From Candidatus Hydrogenedentota bacterium (lineage in GTDB: Bacteria; Hydrogenedentota; Hydrogenedentia; Hydrogenedentales; SLHB01): 46,430 bases of DNA. The stretch is from assembly GCA_013359265.1 (NCBI GenBank), contig JABWCD010000037.1, positions 1 to 46,430 on the forward strand, in the 5' to 3' direction. The notes below the pieces were generated by a model. The model worked only from the letters and a program-made list of their open reading frames with translations. It was not told the origin of the DNA and ran no database searches. A program made the position numbers and the translations under genes. This document shows, in pieces, positions 42,092 through 46,430 of this stretch (position 1 is the first letter of the stretch; every line of letters starts with the position of its first letter).

Positions 42092-43222
42092 TTACAACCG
42101 CAAAAACAGCTTGTGCTTTTCAAGATGCCGCAGGAACAGCCACGTCACCCAGTAGAAGAGTAAAAAGTTCAACACCGCCATGTACAGCGGCGCGTCATCC
42201 GGCACCAGCGGCCTGATCGTGGCGCTCGTCATGCCGTGAATGATGTATCCCGCCAACGCGTTGACGCCGAATGTGCGAAACATACCCACCTGAACGTTCT
42301 TCAAATCGCTTAACCAGATAAAGAACACCAACACGATCAGCGAGAAGCCCGCGCTGAACACCATGTACGAAAGCGACCCCGCGTGCTGGTTCATCGTCCA
42401 CAAGTCCGTCGGCAACGCCGGCGCCACGAACGGCGGCTCGACCAGCCACGCGCGCCACCCACCGGAGACGTTGCCGAGCATCGCATTGTGCACGGCGTTC
42501 ATGCACGACAACCCATACCCCGCCACCATGAGGACAATGGCCCACACCGTGAACGGCCGCATCGCCCCACGCGAACCGCGCGCATGCAGCGTGTCGTGCG
42601 CGAGCGACCCGGCGAGCAGCGGCACGGTCCACGTCAGGAACCCCAGCGGCCCCCCGTCGATCGTTCCGTCGGCGTGTTCGTTCCAGTTGTAGTACCAGAC
42701 TTGCGAAAGCAGCAGGTGCCCCAGGCCCGACGCCGCGAGATACACCACGCGCACGGAGGGTTTCGCCCCGATCACCGGCAACACCCAAAGCGACGCAAAC
42801 GCGATATGGATTAGGGTCTGAATCACGGACCACTTCAAATGCTGCGTGATATACCCCCATACCCCGGCGGTGACAATCGCATTCCAACTCATCCCGTCGT
42901 CCGCGATGCCGTAGAACGCTATCCCGAGAAGAATCAATCCGAGATTGCGCTTAATCGCGTGCCGTATCGCCGCGCCGTACCCGTCCTTTTCCACACGGCG
43001 CAAAAACGTCAGCCGGAACGACACGCCCACCGCAAAGAAGAATTGCGGCATGATCGTGTCTGCATAGCTGCAATACGTGTTGTGATGGCAGAGCAACGCC
43101 GCATGCTGCCTGATCGCGTCGTACCCGCCCAGAAAGTTGACCAGAAACATCCCGGCCACCGTATAGCCGCGAAACTGGTCGAGCGACGCAAGACGGGACG
43201 GTTGAGCGGTGCCCGCGGCCAT
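42092..43222 (-). CDS. HGSNAT-like / DUF5009-type membrane acyltransferase
   Basis: I chose the ATG at 43222 because AGGGGAGATC lies immediately upstream; the open frame extends 31 more codons. The 376-residue product has the family opening SRLASLDQFRGYTVAGMFLVNFLGGY, then PQFFFAVGVSFRLTF, and about ten hydrophobic segments. It ends with LVPDDAPLYMAVLNFLLFYWVTWLFLRHLEKHKLFLRL. Relatives acetylate the amino group of terminal glucosamine across a membrane. The 12-bp gap to the acylase gene indicates an operon. Confidence 0.8.
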   Translation of the reverse strand: MAAGTAQPSRLASLDQFRGYTVAGMFLVNFLGGYDAIRQHAALLCHHNTYCSYADTIMPQFFFAVGVSFRLTFLRRVEKDGYGAAIRHAIKRNLGLILLGIAFYGIADDGMSWNAIVTAGVWGYITQHLKWSVIQTLIHIAFASLWVLPVIGAKPSVRVVYLAASGLGHLLLSQVWYYNWNEHADGTIDGGPLGFLTWTVPLLAGSLAHDTLHARGSRGAMRPFTVWAIVLMVAGYGLSCMNAVHNAMLGNVSGGWRAWLVEPPFVAPALPTDLWTMNQHAGSLSYMVFSAGFSLIVLVFFIWLSDLKNVQVGMFRTFGVNALAGYIIHGMTSATIRPLVPDDAPLYMAVLNFLLFYWVTWLFLRHLEKHKLFLRL

Positions 43223-43650
43223 GATCTCCCCTGATGTGACACTCGCCGCGCCGCACAATGCCCGCGGCGCGGCACAAATTCTCACGAGTGTATCCACCAA
43301 CCACGCCCCGCGCAACCATCCTTTCGTGCTTCGTGAGGTGTCCTCCGAAGCCGATCGGGCGAAGGAGGATCGTATTCGTAATCGACCTACTCGAACTTCG
43401 CCCCGCCATCGGGACTGTCCCGGGCCATGCGACGAAGGAGCATCGCCGGGACTCTACGTGAATTCCCCCTGCATGATGACTTGCGGGAATGCAGATATCT
43501 TGGGCAATTCAGAGACTACGAATTACAGTACTCCAACACCGATACGGAAGCGCAGTCAGTTCGACGCAAACATGTAAAGACTCCCTGCCAACCTGGATCG
43601 AGTACCGTGACAACCCCGGTGCTATGCGCCGGGCAAGCAGAAAGCAGGCG

Positions 43651-43771
43651 CGCCTTCTTTTCCTTCTTCCTTCTTCCTTCTTCCCTCTTCCTTCTGGCTC
43701 CTGACTTCTGGCTCCTGACTCCTGGCTCCTGACTTCTGGCTCCTGACTCCTGGCTCCTGGCTCCTGAATTC
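43651..43771. repeat. Pyrimidine-rich simple repeat and 14-bp tandem repeat
   Basis: A CTTCCTT-type tract (43651-43694) is followed by four 14-bp units alternating TGGCTCCTGACTTC and TGGCTCCTGACTCC (43695-43750), then three shorter units to 43771. The gap 43223-43802 holds this and nothing else I recognise. It ends 31 bp before the GT2 start. Confidence 0.9.
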
Positions 43772-43802
43772 TTCCTCCCGCCTCCTGTAAACTTCCCCAA
43801 CC

Positions 43803-44582
43803 ATGAGCCGCATCACCATCCTCATCCTCATTCCCAACGCCGGCGACCGCCTCGTGCGCTGCCTTGAAAGCGTGAAGTGGGCGGACGACATCTTCTGCGT
43901 CGTGGACCCAAAGACGACGGACGGCTCCGACTCCGTGGCGCGCCAGTTCTCGAACCACGTCGTCGTGCACGAATACGTAAACAAGGCCGACCAGTGCAAC
44001 TGGGCCATCCCTCAGATCGAGACCGAATGGACACTCGTCCTCGATGCCGACGAATGGCTCTCGCCCGAACTCACCGCGCGCGTCCAGAAGATCGTCGCCG
44101 ACCCATCGAGCGCCGACGGCTACAAAATCAAACGCATGTCCTGGTTCTTCGGCAAACTCATCCAACACTGCGGCTGGGACCGCGACTACAACGTCCGCCT
44201 GTTCCGCACCAAAAAAGGACGCTACACCGGCCAACGCGTCCACGCCACCATCGACGTCGACGGCGCCATGGGCCGCATCGACGAGGTCATGTACCACGAC
44301 GACAAACGCAACTTCGACGAATACTTCGCCACCTTCCAACGCTTCACCACCTGGTCCGCCCAAGACCTCTACGACCGCGGCAAACGCGCCACCCTCCTCG
44401 ACCTCACCTTCCGCCCCGCCGCCCGCTTCTTCAAGATGTACGTCCTCCGCCGCGGCTTCCTCGACGGCTACCACGGCGCCGTCCTCTGCGGCCTCGCCGC
44501 CTTCTCCGTCTTCACCAAATACGCGAAACTGTGGAACCTGCAACGCAACGCGGAAGGCGGCGCGGAACGGCCCGCTCCCTAA
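43803..44582 (+). CDS. Glycosyltransferase family 2 protein (WaaE-like)
   Basis: The 259-residue product opens with RITILILIPNAGDRLVRCLESVKWADDIFCVVD, then TDGSDSVARQF, and has the nucleotide-sugar DxD motif LDADEW (D81, D83). YNVRLFRTKKGRYTG and a positively charged C-terminus (FRPAARFFKMYVLRRGFLDGYHGAVL) follow. This is like the LPS-core glycosyltransferase WaaE/KdtX and similar GT-A enzymes. It probably transfers a sugar to a surface glycan at the inner face of the membrane. Third codon positions are almost always C, unlike the next gene. Confidence 0.88.
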   Translation: MSRITILILIPNAGDRLVRCLESVKWADDIFCVVDPKTTDGSDSVARQFSNHVVVHEYVNKADQCNWAIPQIETEWTLVLDADEWLSPELTARVQKIVADPSSADGYKIKRMSWFFGKLIQHCGWDRDYNVRLFRTKKGRYTGQRVHATIDVDGAMGRIDEVMYHDDKRNFDEYFATFQRFTTWSAQDLYDRGKRATLLDLTFRPAARFFKMYVLRRGFLDGYHGAVLCGLAAFSVFTKYAKLWNLQRNAEGGAERPAP

Positions 44583-44622
44583 TGGTTAGTGTGGGGCGCT
44601 GCTGTTAGGCGGACTGTGAAGC

Positions 44623-46317
44623 CTACAGTTGTTGGATACCAATAGACAGAAGATACTCGTAAGTCGAGTCGTAATACTGCGGGCGTCTCGTGTGATCGAT
44701 TTCTGAACCTTCAGGCACGCAGATGACCATGCCTTGGCGGGCGCGAGTTAACAACACCCGATAAGCATTCTTAAGATATTGTCTTCTATCGCGCTTATTG
44801 ATGCGCTGCCATTTCGAGCCACGGAAAGAGAAGTGCTCCCACTCTCCGTTGCTGAATCGAAAGTCACCATCCCAGGACACGCACGCCCAATCGAGCTCCA
44901 ATCCCTGAACATGAAACTCCGTGGCCACGTCCTCTAAGAAATAGGAAGAGCGAACATCCTCCTTCCCGTCCAGAAACCACTTGACCGGATCCACGGGAGT
45001 GCGGACATCTAACGCCAGTGGCTTCAATCGCTCTGCTTGTGAGGAGACGATGATCCCATATCTTTCACTACCCGCAGCGTGATCCCGCAGCCACTGCTTG
45101 GCCGCTGACAAGTCTCGCGTTAACCGAACGGGATACCGAGTATCGAATTCCTTGAGCAGAAGTCTTGCGCTATCTGAATCACAATCGAGTAAGTGCTTTA
45201 TGAATGTAGATACGTTTTCAGCTCGAAAAGACCTCATGGATGTATTCAAATGCAGTTCACGGCAATACGTCACGTTCGGCCGTTGCGCCAACTTTGCCAA
45301 TGTGGCTCCTGCCCCATATTCACTGTCTGTAAGTGCGGGAGAAATGTACACCCGCCAATCATGAAACTTAGTACGCAACACATCGATCCATTCCGCAATT
45401 CCGGCTTCACCAGTATTTATTTCCTGTCCACCGCCCACAAGGCACACAATTACGGCCCAGTCACGATGCCGATCCATACATGAAATTAGAAACTCCGGCT
45501 CTGACATCTGAAACGCATTCACCCCCTTCTTGCGGCGCATGAAAGAGGCAGTTTGTTGTAGGGTCCATGCGCGTTGTGCTTCATCAAAGAGGGCGACGTG
45601 ATCAACAGGCGGGCGCAAAGCGTCTCGCAAACACTCGTCACGGAAATGATGTACATTCTGTATAAATGCCTTAACCCTTGTCTTGGCATCAGACTTTTTC
45701 AGGCTATTCCCTTGCTGTCGCTCTCGCCGAATGGAATCTCGCGCAAGAGCCTCACGAAGTATTGCGACCAATGGCCCATTTCCGGAAAGAAACACACTAT
45801 GGCGATCGCTCTCAGAATCGTGAAATTGAGTGGCGATGTTAAGGCCAACGAGAGTCTTGCCTGCGCCCGGTACTCCTGTGACGAAGCTGATGGACTTTCG
45901 CTTCGCTTTTCTCGACTCGTCAATGATAGACGCGAGCATCTCGGACGTCTCGTGCAGGTTCTTTGCTCCGGCATCGTTGCGCGAAATCTCTGCAACACCG
46001 TGTCCTGCATATAGCGCACGAGCAGCCTCCACGATGGTGGGCGTAGGGCAATACCGCGAACTCTCCCAAGCGCGCGTGTCTATACTTGTGCTCTGCATAG
46101 AATCAAGCAAGTGGCTGACTACACCTCGAAGAGAATCGGCATTCGTGCAGATCGTGCGAAATAGCCCAGGTACGAGACTATGACGAACAAGTGAATTCGG
46201 TACGGGTCGCGCATGCGTGGCAACCAAGATTGGCACGACAGGGAGTGGGTGACTTCCTTCGTGGAAGTATTTGAGGTCTGCCGCGTAGTCGAAAGCTTGG
46301 TCGATATCCGCCTGCAA
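44623..46317 (-). CDS. DUF2075 / Schlafen-like superfamily-1 helicase-like ATPase, N-terminally short
   Basis: The only usable start is TTG 46317, giving 564 residues. Walker A is GVPGAGKT (148-155), Walker B is [11 protein letters not shown], and the late SF1-like motif is [16 protein letters not shown]. The region [13 protein letters not shown] at the N-terminus normally follows a nuclease-like N-terminal domain of about 70-90 residues that is missing. Upstream codons in frame (46318-46430) are open but low in similarity. DUF2075 proteins are linked with DNA or RNA handling and sometimes with defence systems. GC is lower (about 48 %, estimated by eye) than in neighbours, suggesting transfer. 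It is possibly a 5'-truncated gene. Confidence 0.75.
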   Translation of the reverse strand: MQADIDQAFDYAADLKYFHEGSHPLPVVPILVATHARPVPNSLVRHSLVPGLFRTICTNADSLRGVVSHLLDSMQSTSIDTRAWESSRYCPTPTIVEAARALYAGHGVAEISRNDAGAKNLHETSEMLASIIDESRKAKRKSISFVTGVPGAGKTLVGLNIATQFHDSESDRHSVFLSGNGPLVAILREALARDSIRRERQQGNSLKKSDAKTRVKAFIQNVHHFRDECLRDALRPPVDHVALFDEAQRAWTLQQTASFMRRKKGVNAFQMSEPEFLISCMDRHRDWAVIVCLVGGGQEINTGEAGIAEWIDVLRTKFHDWRVYISPALTDSEYGAGATLAKLAQRPNVTYCRELHLNTSMRSFRAENVSTFIKHLLDCDSDSARLLLKEFDTRYPVRLTRDLSAAKQWLRDHAAGSERYGIIVSSQAERLKPLALDVRTPVDPVKWFLDGKEDVRSSYFLEDVATEFHVQGLELDWACVSWDGDFRFSNGEWEHFSFRGSKWQRINKRDRRQYLKNAYRVLLTRARQGMVICVPEGSEIDHTRRPQYYDSTYEYLLSIGIQQL

Positions 46318-46340
46318 AAAAGTATTTGCTTCGTAACACT

Positions 46341-46430
46341 TTAGCCGTTTGCCGCGACGTTTGGGGGTAATGGCGGCAGCTGACCGGTTTTGAGGTATGT
46401 CGTTAAGGCGTCTTGGAGCGTTGCGACGGG
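46341..46430 (-). CDS. Partial 3' end of an unknown gene
   Basis: The minus strand from the window edge reads [19 protein letters not shown] then [10 protein letters not shown] and stops at TAA 46341. Its composition looks coding, and it ends 23 bp before the DUF2075 start. Too little is seen to name it, and it could be chance. Confidence 0.3.
   Translation of the reverse strand, partial: PVATLQDALTTYLKTGQLPPLPPNVAANG

Overview
The window is about 46 kb of GC-rich (roughly 60 %) bacterial chromosome with no rRNA or tRNA gene that I can see. Many genes encode secreted or lipid-anchored proteins: a multi-module carboxypeptidase-regulatory-like protein, a phosphoesterase with a carbohydrate-binding tail, a PQQ-type beta-propeller, glycoside-hydrolase-like, ceramidase-like and sialidase-like proteins, and a BlaI/M56 sensor pair fused to HEAT repeats. 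This mix, plus many dispersed palindromic repeats, fits an environmental bacterium of the Hydrogenedentota / Planctomycetota / Lentisphaerota type. Hydrogenedentota is my best guess, by inference only.

Layout. 1-8.8 kb (mostly minus): a decayed REP-associated transposase (RAYT) beside a REP palindrome, then two secreted proteins, an unusual three-fold repeat protein, an SDR dehydrogenase and a small NTF2-like lipoprotein. 9-17.8 kb (all plus): a lipoprotein phosphodiesterase, def, recR, a toxin-antitoxin pair overlapping a PQQ-propeller gene, a glycoside-hydrolase-like protein and a ceramidase-like protein. 17.8-18.5 kb: a 720-bp cassette bounded by 26-bp inverted repeats and carrying a nonsense-disrupted four-helix-bundle gene. 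18.5-23.7 kb: blaI with a clear promoter and operator, overlapping a 1505-residue M56 peptidase/HEAT/SecD-like fusion that carries two in-frame REP elements and has a frameshifted tail. 23.7-26 kb: tandem repeats, an SPFH/RHH pair split by a 173-bp palindromic element, and an IS30 remnant. 26-33.9 kb (minus): a PilT-like ATPase, a LysM lytic transglycosylase, a TolB-like propeller and a polytopic membrane protein with a truncated paralogue upstream. 34.6-38.9 kb: a sialidase-like protein, arsR-arsM, an orphan YgiT-type zinc finger and a DUF2442/DUF4160 pair. 38.9-43.2 kb (minus): a tight acyltransferase / penicillin-acylase-like / APH-like kinase operon. 43.2-46.4 kb: simple repeats, a GT2 glycosyltransferase, and a lower-GC DUF2075 helicase that lacks its N-terminus.

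The most unusual material is (i) a five-copy REP family beside a decaying RAYT, three copies of which lie in frame inside protein genes, (ii) the BlaI-controlled M56-HEAT-SecD fusion, (iii) the inverted-repeat-bounded 720-bp cassette placed exactly between a stop codon and a promoter, and (iv) the three-gene acyltransferase/amidase/kinase operon. Functions come from recognised motifs and family knowledge. No database search was possible.
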